From Congeria kusceri (taxonomy: Eukaryota > Mollusca > Bivalvia > Myida > Dreissenidae), in the NCBI GenBank assembly GCA_027627225.1, contig CM051030.1, positions 24,660,427 to 24,724,426 on the forward strand: a stretch of DNA of 64,000 nt, written 5' to 3'. Below, in pieces: positions 51,801 to 56,200 of the stretch (positions are counted from its first letter, which is position 1; every line of letters begins with the position of its first letter). The notes beneath the pieces are model-generated. The model did not search any database and was not told the DNA's origin. It saw nothing but the letters and a program-made list of their open reading frames with translations. The position numbers and the translations under genes were made by a program.

Positions 51801-54509
51801 AGCGTGCATTGATATATCCGGTTGGTCTCTGTGAATAGACGTAGCCTGGTGTTGTAGCATGGACTATACCACTAGATATGATATTATAAACATGTTTTGT
51901 TTTGCAATGTAGTTTCTTCATTTGATCTTCCCTGGATCGAACCTTTCAGATATTAAAACTGTGTAAAATGATTGCCACGATGAAATCGCGGTCAAGTTCC
52001 AATATGGTTCGCAGGGGTTGGATAACTGTGTTCATTTGTAAACTTGTTTGGCTAGAATAATCCTTAATATTGATTGAATGAGAATCATGGTTCATCACAT
52101 TCCGCTGCTAAAGCAAGTGTTGTACCTAGAATAATCTTGGTCTACCCGTTAATTGTGTTGGCATACATTCATGCTACAATATTCAGTTTACCAAGAAAAC
52201 CATTTCTCACCTATAAAAAATACAATTCTTGTAAAAAACATTGTTCCATCATTTTTCTTGATGTTGTTTACTTGTATATAAATTACTTAAACAGCTCGAC
52301 CCAACATGCCCACCGAGTTTCGTGCCCTTGTAAGTACGGTTACACACAACGAAGTCACAGCGGCCTGGACTCCAGGATTCAATGGTGGTCCACAACAGAT
52401 TTTCCACATACTGTATAAGAAGAAGTCAGGGGGAACCTGGTTGGAGAATACCGTTAATGATACAGGAGCAAAAGGAGTGAACTTCACAATAACTGGCCTG
52501 ACTCCAGGCACTGAATATCAGGCGTTCATGTTCTCTCACAATATCATTGGGTCTTCAAACAACACGGATAATATAACATTTACAACATCAACATCTGATG
52601 AAGGTAACTTTATTGAAAATACGTAACACTAAATAAACTATCTGACTGGCTGATTGAACGACCGACCTTCCTACCGACCGACCGACCGACTGACTAACTA
52701 ACTGACTGACTGATTGACTGACTGACTGACGGACTCACTAACTAACTAACTATATAACTATATACCTATCTAACTAACTAACTAACTAGACAAACAATGC
52801 GTCCAAGTATTATTTTCTTTGCATATTAAACAAACAAACACACAAACAAACACAAGATGTAAATAAATAAATAAATACATAAATAAATGAATGAATACAT
52901 AAATAAATGAATAAATAAATAAATAAATGTGTTTTGCAGATTTAGGTACACCCACGAGTAGTTCCAGTACAGGGGCGATTGCAGGAGGTATTGTTGGTGG
53001 ACTGGTGGGAATACTAGTCATCGTGCTGGTTGCTGTTGGCCTCAGAAGATACGAAATTATATGCAAATGCGTTCGTAAGCGAGGTAAGGAAACCTGTCTA
53101 ATTAAAACAAGGGGTTAAACAACTCTACAAGACTGCCGTATTAACAATATCCTGCATACATATTTCAGAATCATCTGGACAAGCTTTGTATGAGAAACCC
53201 GCTGTTGCAGCGATAAACAATGGTATGATATAAGATATATGTGGATACTGCTTGAATAAAACAAGTTCAATTTAACATTGACATACAATGAAAGCGATGA
53301 AAATTGTGTACTCAAGCAGTATACATTATAGTATGTGTTTTTCACATTGCAGGAGAATATGACCCCCTTGGAAATTCTAACGATATTCGGTAAGTATTTA
53401 CCGCGGATATATTGTATTATTTAAACATATTTTAAACGAGTAATTTTAACAACATGTATTAAGCACCATCTGCATTATTAGTAGGGAATGCCTCATTGAA
53501 AATCAGAAGTATTTTTGCAAACGCTTACAGAAATACTAAATCAACATAATATTTATAAACTCTGGTCAATTGATGACGTACATCCTATTATTTAGCCTGT
53601 AACATATCGGTTGTATTATATATATATTCATGTCTGTTTACAGACACAATGAACCTGACATAAACAATGGTGGTTATGACAATGAACAGACTAGCAATGC
53701 ATACGATAGTTTAGGTAAGTTATACATACCATTGTACTCCAGTCGGTTCCTTCAATGACGACCTATGCACTGCTCTAAATATCTCAACAGAAACGATTTT
53801 CACGTGTATAAAATACCAAACGTACATAAACTGTTAACGTTCTGCAAGAAAATCAAAATCAAATTGATGACCCAATAATTCGAATAATTCATCTAACTTG
53901 CATGCACATGTATGTAATATTCAGAATATTTGAATATATGTATGCATATTATCTTTGTTATTGTATTCGAGATTATTAACTATACTCGCTTTGTATGCGA
54001 TACATACAAACTCAAATTAATCTTTGATTTTAACACATGCATCTTTTTATCAACTTAATGTTGCGTTGTTTTCTCATTTCAGATGGACGTCAAAGGTAAC
54101 AACAAAAATACCATTACTTCAAAGCATTACTTCCCTTGATATCGAGTACTTTAATAGCATACATATATACAAATAAAAATGCCATAATAGAAAATCTTCC
54201 AGGTTATTTATGTTTATCGAATCATATGTCTCATACACAGCGGTAAGCATCTGTACTCCGAATTAGGGCGTCAGCCGGTCAAAGATGGTACACGTGTGTA
54301 CGAGAATACTGATGTACATTTAGATTCAGGTATACATTAGAAATATATGTATATTTATAAAATAACTAAATTGCATGCATTAAAGTGCCCCTATGTCCAA
54401 TACGATTACAAAACACGAAAACACCAATACATTATATTATATAAACGCACGATATTTATGTTTTGCAGGAAAAGCTGTATATGTGAATACAACATTTGGA
54501 AAGGCTTAG
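15821..54509 (+). CDS. Multi-exon IgSF-FN3 transmembrane receptor, whole gene model
   Basis: Eighteen coding exons join in frame to 1192 codons plus stop: 15821-15890, 20948-21310, 41225-41542, 42952-43242, 43621-43914, 44063-44377, 47472-47777, 48536-48817, 49141-49422, 50960-51259, 52295-52603, 52940-53083, 53169-53222, 53353-53389, 53644-53714, 54083-54095, 54241-54329, 54469-54509. Every junction has AG/GT, and each extracellular exon is a phase 1-1 module of one domain, as is usual for IgSF genes. Order: signal peptide, nine Ig-type domains, one FN3, one membrane helix (about residues 1055-1078), and a tyrosine-rich tail of about 114 residues. It is a type I surface receptor or adhesion protein that probably signals through phosphotyrosine. 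No orthologue is recognised; the layout recalls nephrin/Kirrel- or CD22-like proteins in general form only. Exons 1 and 2 are linked to the rest by inference, because intron 2 is 19.9 kb long. Confidence 0.8.
15891..18280. other. Intron 1, first part: no gene recognised
   Basis: The only overlapping open frames lie on the minus strand around 17718-18192 and match no family I know. CRE-like sites occur at 16354, 16764 and 16930. TACGACTCACTATGG at 16836 is a chance resemblance to a phage promoter. Confidence 0.4.
18285..19555. repeat. Monomer array in intron 1, period about 135-160 bp
   Basis: Eight units carry TAGTATTGAAGGGATTCAAA and ATAGAGGACAATGAGAGGAA, then CATAACTC...TTCAATATT and GGAGTTATTGCCCTTTG. 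Unit markers fall near 18360, 18498, 18651, 18810, 18945, 19080, 19217 and 19353. The 3' edge has CCTCTGACAAGC twice, around GGGGGTATACGCCACAT, and then CTTGTTG. Confidence 0.85.
20047..20267. mobile_element. MITE with terminal inverted repeats in intron 1
   Basis: The left end TACGGTGGCATAGACGTGAC, continuing ATGTAAGAAAAATAATT, is matched on the reverse complement by TACGGTGGCAAGACGTGACA, continuing TGTGAGAAAAATAATT. The arms extend into CGTGGCCACGA. The full unit is about 220 bp, and TA at both edges fits a TA target duplication. No coding capacity. Confidence 0.82.
20948..21310 (+). CDS. Exon 2: first Ig-type domain (residues 24-144)
   Basis: The acceptor is TTTCAG|TC and the donor CTAG|GTAGGT; 363 nt, phase 1-1. 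The B-strand cysteine (LTCTT), core tryptophan (AWWKK) and F-strand cysteine (WRCEAD) are all present. The loop between them holds four extra cysteines (NCGF, TCSC, YTCT), so one or two additional disulfides are likely. At 121 residues the domain is longer than the others, which suits a V-like or elaborated Ig fold. Confidence 0.75.
21311..23640. other. Intron 2, first part: no gene recognised
   Basis: A run of 12 G lies at 21587-21598. The segment 21600-21990 is less AT-rich than its surroundings and may be an unrecognised repeat. No exon with Ig landmarks was found. Confidence 0.4.
23641..23716 (-). repeat. tRNA-like sequence, probable SINE head
   Basis: The minus strand has TGGCCGAGTGG (box A) and GAGGTTCGATCCC (box B) about 40 nt apart. 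The acceptor and T stems do not pair properly, so a working tRNA is unlikely. An A/T-rich tail follows. It could also be a decayed Leu- or Ser-type tRNA. Confidence 0.55.
23780..26040. repeat. Long monomer array, family B, 13 units of about 167 bp
   Basis: Thirteen units marked by CAAGGCCCAGAGGTTTCATA recur every 165-171 bp (near 23890, 24057, 24222, 24387, 24555, 24724, 24891, 25062, 25226, 25392, 25557, 25724 and 25890). Each also has TGGTATGTAACATCCTATAG, ATTATGCCCCTGGGGTCAAA and GGTCACATGGTTTATATAGA. The head (GGTGACCC..TTTCAAAGTTG, GGTCCGCTG) matches that at 31290. It lies in intron 2. Confidence 0.92.
26041..26890. other. Intron 2 spacer: no gene recognised
   Basis: AT-rich sequence between two family B arrays, without visible structure. 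Confidence 0.4.
26905..27412. repeat. Family B array, 3 units plus hairpin tail
   Basis: Units near 26930, 27099 and 27265 repeat the family B monomer. The tail contains TTGGGTTACAAGGTCTCA and then CTAGGGCCCTTAGGGCCCTT, a strong GGGCCC hairpin, followed by an ATT microsatellite. Confidence 0.88.
27685..28560. repeat. Monomer array with CTCACCTGAG head, family E
   Basis: The head CAGCTCACCTGAGCACTAAG contains self-complementary GAGCACTAAGTGCTC. Four to five units follow, carrying ACTTCATTTTTCATCCAATC, TTCACCAATC, then GGAGTTATTGCCCTTTG and AAAATGGACATTATTCAGGA. The period is about 155-165 bp. Confidence 0.8.
28561..29800. other. Intron 2 spacer: no gene recognised
   Basis: AT-rich sequence; short open frames on both strands match nothing known. 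Confidence 0.4.
29805..30735. repeat. Monomer array, family F, period about 160 bp
   Basis: Five units are marked by GATAACTCAAGAAAGGCT (near 29861, 30021, 30178, 30340 and 30482). Each has TTTTTGGTACACATGTGTAA-type sequence, then AATACAGGTCAAGTTCGA, TTGGTTACAAACCACTAAAT and GACAGAGTTATGGCCCC. The left edge is GGGGGGATATATAGGAAAGA with a CGGTCTGT run. Confidence 0.85.
30736..31108. other. Short intron 2 spacer: nothing seen
   Basis: AT-rich, with no repeat or coding signal apart from CCTACTTTT runs near its end. Confidence 0.35.
31850..32005. mobile_element. Foldback palindrome of about 156 bp
   Basis: The left arm, from AAGGATTGAATT through TGGTTGCGTTCATGCGATTA and GGTCAAACTGGCAAATCCATGA, is repeated inverted through TCATGGATAATTTGCCAGTT to TTTCAGTCCTT. 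The centre is GCGCGCTAGCGC. It sits exactly at the left edge of the insertion that interrupts the family B array. Confidence 0.9.
32006..33400. other. Insertion interior, no gene recognised
   Basis: AT-rich DNA between the foldback and a short related palindrome at 33340-33370 (TGCGTTCATACGATTATGAA). No transposase-like frame is visible, so the insertion appears non-autonomous. Confidence 0.5.
34743..36432. repeat. Monomer array, family D, with hairpin tails
   Basis: A short tail at 34840-34880 (CTCAGGTGACC, GCCATAATGGCCCTCTTG) precedes about six units. These carry CTTCTTGTCAGAAACCACTG, ATTTCACACAAATGTTCCTT, then CTTCAAATTATTTTGATTCG and GCCAGGGGGCGGGGCC, about 165 bp apart. The block ends at 36389-36432 with CTCAGGTGAGCGACCC and GGGGCCACCTTGGCCCTTTT. 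Confidence 0.85.
36433..36720. other. Spacer: nothing seen
   Basis: AT-rich spacer between family D blocks. Confidence 0.35.
36721..36905. repeat. Single family D unit
   Basis: One monomer and part of another, with TTCAAATTATTTTGGTTCGT and GCCGCCAGTGGGCGGGGC, then CTTCTTGTCAGTAACCAC. Confidence 0.8.
36906..38039. other. Intron 2 spacer: no gene recognised
   Basis: Open frames here have no recognised family. The stretch 37960-38040 carries two CGGGACRAAA/T-like phrases but no clear structure. Confidence 0.35.
38040..38675. repeat. Family D array, about 3.5 units with tail
   Basis: Units repeat GTTCCTTGGRT...CCTTTACCAAA and GCCAGGGGGCGGGGCATTTT. The tail at 38636-38675 is ACTCAGGTGAGCGAGCCAGG with GGGC/GCCC complementarity, then CTCTTATTTTG. 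Confidence 0.82.
38898..38956 (+). pseudogene. Truncated duplicate of the start of exon 3
   Basis: TATTTCAG precedes 59 nt that closely match the first 59 nt of exon 3 (translation GVSWVRLTPDLASLSVIAG versus GVSWATLIPDLASLSVIAG). Similarity then stops, and a TGA follows in frame. GCTG|GTAACG near the break could serve as a donor, which would make a 57-nt phase 1-1 mini-exon. It is more likely a relic of exon duplication. Confidence 0.8.
38960..39830. other. Intron 2 spacer: no gene recognised
   Basis: Strongly AT-rich, including ATTAATTAATTAAT near 39405 and TAATAATAATATA runs near 39540-39575. Confidence 0.4.
39838..39945. promoter_or_regulatory. Tandem pair of NRF-1-like palindromic sites
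   Basis: A unit of about 62 bp occurs twice. Each copy contains AAACCCCRCCTTTTCA and CCCTACGCATGCGCAGTA. ACGCATGCGCAG is close to the vertebrate NRF-1 consensus (YGCGCAYGCGCR). The C-rich island stands out from AT-rich surroundings. Any promoter role is inference. Confidence 0.45.
39950..41224. other. Intron 2, last part: TAATCCCT-rich stretch, then nothing recognised
   Basis: Repeated TAATCCCTA motifs and a hairpin (CAACCCGCTGAAAACGGGGT) occupy 39950-40110. The rest up to exon 3 is AT-rich and featureless. Confidence 0.4.
41225..41542 (+). CDS. Exon 3: Ig domain (residues 145-250)
   Basis: The acceptor CATTTCAG|TT and the donor TCGT|GTAAGT bound a 318-nt phase 1-1 exon. Canonical Ig landmarks are visible: LQCRTS, TWFKI and IYCAGD. 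A truncated copy of the first 59 nt of this exon, with its own acceptor, lies 2.3 kb upstream at 38898. Confidence 0.85.
41671..41722. repeat. Near-perfect 52-bp palindrome in intron 3
   Basis: TTCATATTGGCTTTCTTATT and GGGCT are followed by their inverted match AGCCCAATAGCGAAGCTAAT and ATGAA. The arms are about 25 bp with a 2-bp centre. It would form a stable hairpin in the pre-mRNA. Confidence 0.9.
41723..42951. other. Intron 3 remainder: three short GTATTGGC repeats
   Basis: Near 42750-42815 a 20-bp unit (CGTATTGGCCGCGTTTTTCC) occurs three times with changes. Otherwise no feature. Confidence 0.45.
42952..43242 (+). CDS. Exon 4: Ig-like domain lacking the F-strand cysteine (residues 251-347)
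   Basis: The exon follows TGTTACAG and ends at CTCT|GTAAGT; 291 nt, phase 1-1. The B-strand cysteine (VISCTS) and tryptophan (YTWTYP) are present. The F strand reads DGTFTVKAQY, with valine where cysteine is expected, so the canonical disulfide cannot form. The frame is open throughout, so this looks like a tolerated change rather than decay. Confidence 0.85.
43243..43620. other. Intron 4: nothing seen
   Basis: AT-rich intron sequence; only the splice sites and polypyrimidine tract are recognisable. Confidence 0.5.
43621..43914 (+). CDS. Exon 5: Ig domain (residues 348-445)
   Basis: A strong polypyrimidine tract and TTTCAG precede the exon; the donor is TTGT|GTAAGT. It is 294 nt, phase 1-1. 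Landmarks TISCSS, YTWTPG and LYTCMVQN are intact. Several N-glycosylation sequons (NVS, NNS, NAT) fit an extracellular location. Confidence 0.87.
44063..44377 (+). CDS. Exon 6: Ig domain (residues 446-550)
   Basis: The acceptor is TATCTCAG|TT and the donor TGGC|GTAAGT; 315 nt, phase 1-1. VYCVSQ, YSWSNQ and RICTAQNNMV mark the B, C and F strands. The F-G stretch (AQNNMVETY) resembles that of exon 7 (AENKMVTTF), so exons 6 and 7 look like products of domain duplication. Confidence 0.87.
44446..45150 (-). pseudogene. Probable mariner-like relic in intron 6
   Basis: A terminus-like CGAGGGCTGTTCCATAAATA, continuing CGCGGAA, lies at about 44450, resembling mariner ends. The minus strand from 45000 begins MSAVELRGVVCFLV, similar to the start of mariner transposases (MSAVE.R.VI.FL). 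The rest of the frame does not match well, and the opposite terminus is not clear. Tentative. Confidence 0.35.
45462..47290. repeat. Hairpin-ended monomer array, family A-like, in intron 6
   Basis: The head TAGCTAGACTAATCATCGAA and GTCGGCGTCAGCGTCGGCGT is followed by units with AGTTTGCGTGCAACAACT, TTCAATTGAAACTTCACACA, CATAACTCTGACCTGCAATT and AGAATTATGCCCC. The clearest period is 165 bp (46733, 46898, 47063). A diverged middle section (45900-46400) has a CTGTCCGT run at 45850-45890 and AAGAACCATTACT units. The end is GTCGAACGCGCTGTCC and GACAGCTCTTGTTG. Confidence 0.85.
47472..47777 (+). CDS. Exon 7: Ig domain (residues 551-652)
   Basis: The acceptor is TTTTCAG|TT. The donor is CTAT|GTGATA, the weakest in the gene. 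The exon is 306 nt, phase 1-1. LSCYSS, YSWSAP and ATCFAENK are the Ig landmarks. It is separated from exon 6 by a 3.1-kb intron containing a mariner-like relic and a monomer array. Confidence 0.85.
47778..48535. other. Intron 7: nothing seen
   Basis: AT-rich intron without repeats or coding potential. Confidence 0.5.
48536..48817 (+). CDS. Exon 8: Ig domain (residues 653-746)
   Basis: The acceptor is GTTACAG|AT and the donor CTCT|GTAAGT; 282 nt, phase 1-1. FACPYT, FVWTLT and DDGVYTCRASN are textbook Ig B, C and F strands. Confidence 0.9.
48818..49140. other. Intron 8: nothing seen
   Basis: A short AT-rich intron ending in CCTTGCAG. Confidence 0.5.
49141..49422 (+). CDS. Exon 9: Ig domain whose 3' end seeds an intronic array (residues 747-840)
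   Basis: The acceptor is CTTGCAG|AT and the donor TTAT|GTAAGT; 282 nt, phase 1-1. MSCILE and AGVYTCTGHN carry the two cysteines. The core tryptophan is replaced (TIIISKDG), and there is an extra cysteine in DGRCEEAG. The last 70 nt or so of this exon plus its donor are repeated many times in the following intron. Confidence 0.88.
49423..50890 (+). repeat. Minisatellite made of exon 9 3' ends with splice donors
   Basis: After the genuine donor, about 19 diverged tandem units of mostly 78-81 bp (some 60-72 bp) fill intron 9. Each unit matches the F-G strand coding end of exon 9 (GACATAACCAGTACC, then CAGATTGATGTGCGTG) followed by GTAAGTACAACATT. Units start near 49482, 49555, 49634, 49714, 49795, 49874, 49954, 50034, 50105, 50191, 50263, 50341, 50420, 50499, 50578, 50658, 50719, 50780 and 50859. 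Thirteen of them keep GTAAGT, and several also have a pyrimidine-rich CTCCTTCCAG just before the exon-like part. The array is intronic and, by frame, not coding. Confidence 0.9.
50960..51259 (+). CDS. Exon 10: Ig-like domain without the canonical cysteines (residues 841-940)
   Basis: The acceptor is TTTGTCAG|GT and the donor TATT|GTAAAT; 300 nt, phase 1-1. The fold is recognisable from YTWQNC and LHDYGSYRVVVSNGIG. The B strand reads VSLSFYTQ and the F strand YRVVVS, so both disulfide cysteines are replaced. Three other cysteines (NCVSSC, YICSS) sit in the central loop. It is the membrane-proximal Ig-type domain, next to FN3. Confidence 0.82.
51260..52294. other. Intron 10: nothing seen
   Basis: About 1 kb of AT-rich intron; no repeat or exon-like sequence. 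Confidence 0.5.
52295..52603 (+). CDS. Exon 11: fibronectin type III domain (residues 941-1043)
   Basis: The acceptor is TTAAACAG|CT and the donor GAAG|GTAACT; 309 nt, phase 1-1. AAWTPGFNGG, HILYKKK and ITGLTPGTEYQAFMFSHN are the typical FN3 tryptophan, tyrosine and leucine landmarks. A single FN3 after a run of Ig domains and before the membrane is a common order in nephrin- and NCAM-like adhesion receptors. Confidence 0.9.
52655..52926. repeat. Tetranucleotide microsatellites in intron 11
   Basis: A CCGA/CTGA/CTAA-type run (52655-52790) is followed by AAAC (about 52829-52850) and AAAT (about 52860-52926) runs. The AAAT run ends just upstream of the exon 12 acceptor, so length changes there would alter the polypyrimidine context. 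Confidence 0.9.
52940..53083 (+). CDS. Exon 12: transmembrane segment (residues 1044-1091)
   Basis: The acceptor is TTTTGCAG|AT and the donor CGAG|GTAAGG; 144 nt, phase 1-1. A Ser/Thr stalk leads into a roughly 24-residue helix rich in G, V, I and L, with a dense GxxxG-like face (GAIAGGIVGGLVG) that could promote helix packing. Basic residues (RRYE, KCVRKR) mark the cytoplasmic side, and two juxtamembrane cysteines could be acylated. Confidence 0.9.
53169..53222 (+). CDS. Exon 13: cytoplasmic tail with YEKP
   Basis: The acceptor is ATTTCAG|AA and the donor AATG|GTATGA; 54 nt, phase 1-1. It encodes ESSGQALYEKPAVAAINN (residues 1092-1109). Tyr1099 lies in YEKP, a possible SH2-binding context. 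Confidence 0.75.
53353..53389 (+). CDS. Exon 14: cytoplasmic tail with YDPL
   Basis: The acceptor is CATTGCAG|GA and the donor TTCG|GTAAGT; 37 nt, changing the phase from 1 to 2. It encodes GEYDPLGNSNDI and the first two bases of an arginine codon completed by exon 15. Confidence 0.72.
53644..53714 (+). CDS. Exon 15: cytoplasmic tail with YDNE and YDSL
   Basis: The acceptor is TTTACAG|AC and the donor TTAG|GTAAGT; 71 nt, returning phase 2 to phase 1. Tyr1133 lies in YDNE, which has asparagine at +2. Tyr1142 lies in YDSL, the first half of an ITAM-like pair. Confidence 0.75.
54083..54095 (+). CDS. Exon 16: 13-nt micro-exon
   Basis: TTTCTCATTTCAG precedes ATGGACGTCAAAG, which is followed by GTAACA. 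Including these 13 nt is the only way I found to join exon 15 (phase 1) to exon 17 (phase 2) in frame. It contributes DGRQ and two bases of a serine codon, inside the ITAM-like spacer. The call is inferred from phase arithmetic and splice sites. Confidence 0.6.
54241..54329 (+). CDS. Exon 17: cytoplasmic tail with YSEL and YENT
   Basis: The acceptor is ATACACAG|CG and the donor TTCAG|GTATAC; 89 nt. Tyr1155 in YSEL is the second half of the ITAM-like pair with YDSL, with nine residues between. Tyr1170 in YENT has the asparagine at +2 favoured by Grb2-type SH2 domains. The exon opens with CGGTAAGC, so a donor-like sequence lies 2 nt inside its acceptor. Confidence 0.72.
54469..54509 (+). CDS. 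Exon 18: last coding exon with YVNT and stop
   Basis: The acceptor TTTTGCAG|GA leads to GKAVYVNTTFGKA and a TAG stop. Tyr1184 in YVNT is another YxN site. The 3' UTR follows, with candidate poly(A) signals at 55278 and 55325. Confidence 0.75.
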
Positions 54510-55330
54510 TATTCCAGTCAAGTCGAATTATGTATCTTTCAGTCATGGTATTATTGCGCTTTTGATGTATCCTCGCTATAACGTGATATGTGCTAACATT
54601 GGTATTGTTCTAATATATATATATATATATACATATAACCTAGTAGAACAATTAGAAGAAATAATTCATCAATTCAGTTTAAAGCTAGATTCTATTTACA
54701 TATTTTGAATATTTATTTTTAAATTTTCTTCATTTATTTTTAACAATATGTATTTTTGTAATGCTGGTACATTTGCATGCAATGGATTAAGATGCCACTG
54801 AATGAATTTACTATTTATTTATATTGAGACGTTTATTGAATGATGATGTTAGCGATCAGAAAGTATGTTGTTCCAAATCTAATACAATGTATGTTCATAA
54901 ATGCACACATTTAGAGACAGGACGTTGGCGAACGTATCCTGAAATACCCGAACGTTATCAGGTTTTATAATTTCAGTTCTTGAGTAACGAGGAAAGATTT
55001 GTTTTGGTTTCCACTGAAAGTGATACCAGTCATGATTCGACATGTTTTTCACTGGGAGCGTACACATGTATAGTTCGTCGGACATTGCATTGTTGCTTGC
55101 TTTTAATTCCATATCGAAGTTCACTGTAAACAGTTCTGAATGGTATTATGTACTTATTATATTAGTATTCTCCCTGTAAAAAATCGGTGTTTGTCATTCA
55201 AAATGTAAATGCACCATGCACTTGTATCGACGTGTTTCTTAAACAAATTGCAATATATTCATATATGATATACACTGAATAAAATGTCTAATTGGTCATA
55301 AATATTTTATTGAAATATCTCGAAAATAAA
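54510..55330 (+). other. Probable 3' UTR with poly(A) signals
   Basis: AT-rich noncoding sequence follows the stop codon and includes a TA dinucleotide run near 54615-54632. AATAAA occurs at 55278-55283 and again at 55325-55330, either of which could direct cleavage. The extent is inferred from these signals only. Confidence 0.4.
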
Positions 55331-55439
55331 AATTAATAGTTCATCAGCGTCAATGCAATTTTCAACAACATTGTATTGATAAAGATTCTGCAAAATTTCA
55401 GTCCATTCTAACAAACAGTTTAAATTTAACAACAGTTTA

Positions 55440-56200
55440 TGCCAACCAACCATCCAGTGCAAAAGTCACAAGACTTCGATATCTTGTACGGCTGCATTGT
55501 GTTTCAATCAATTTACATCGTGCTCTCTTGGAAGTAATGTATCGCTGAATGTTAATTTGAGGTATCGCATTTCATGACTCCGCCGTAACGATTGGCTTCA
55601 AGGACACAATAAGTCATGGTTTGTTTTCATCCCGACGACGGTAAATTCAGACACCAGTGTCAGCACCACCTAAAGTCACTTGTGTCTAATCAACAAACAG
55701 AATATTAGCTGAGTCGGCCTTGTTAGTCTTAAATGTTGCGTTAAATGATGCAAATGGGCCTGGTGATGTCTAACAGTAAGACCTCAGCCCCACTTCAGGT
55801 AGACGGTTTTGAATTGCCTTAGGACTAACGACACCACCATTTCGGTCAACTGTTCGTCTAGCTGTTGTGGTTTCGAGGACGAATAGATCACACTGGTAAG
55901 AGACAGTTATGCATCTGTCCTGTCGCACAGTTATGACACCGTTTGGGTTTCAGCCGAACGTCATCCGCACTTACGGTTTCTTAAAACGTTTGCCAGAGGC
56001 GCAGGAAAGGGTAGACCCGTTTATTTAATGTTCGGGGACTTGAAATAATTTGTAATTTTCACGTTTGTGAAATTCGAACTGCAGATTATTGGATAAATCA
56101 CATTATCTACGAAACTGATTCTGACCTGTCTGAGGGAAGCGCCTGCCTCTAGCATTCCAACTGCCCGACCTTGCTCTTGTATCGTCATTCGTGCTATATT
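55440..56200 (-). pseudogene. Decayed Tc1-like transposase
   Basis: On the minus strand, starting near 56200, translation gives MTIQEQGRAVGMLEAGASLR, matching the N-terminal helix-turn-helix of Tc1-like transposases. Farther along, RNGGVVSPKAIQNRL..VGLR matches the second DNA-binding subdomain. Many stops and shifts follow, and a DDE catalytic core cannot be traced. It is a dead copy in the gene's 3' flank. Confidence 0.7.
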
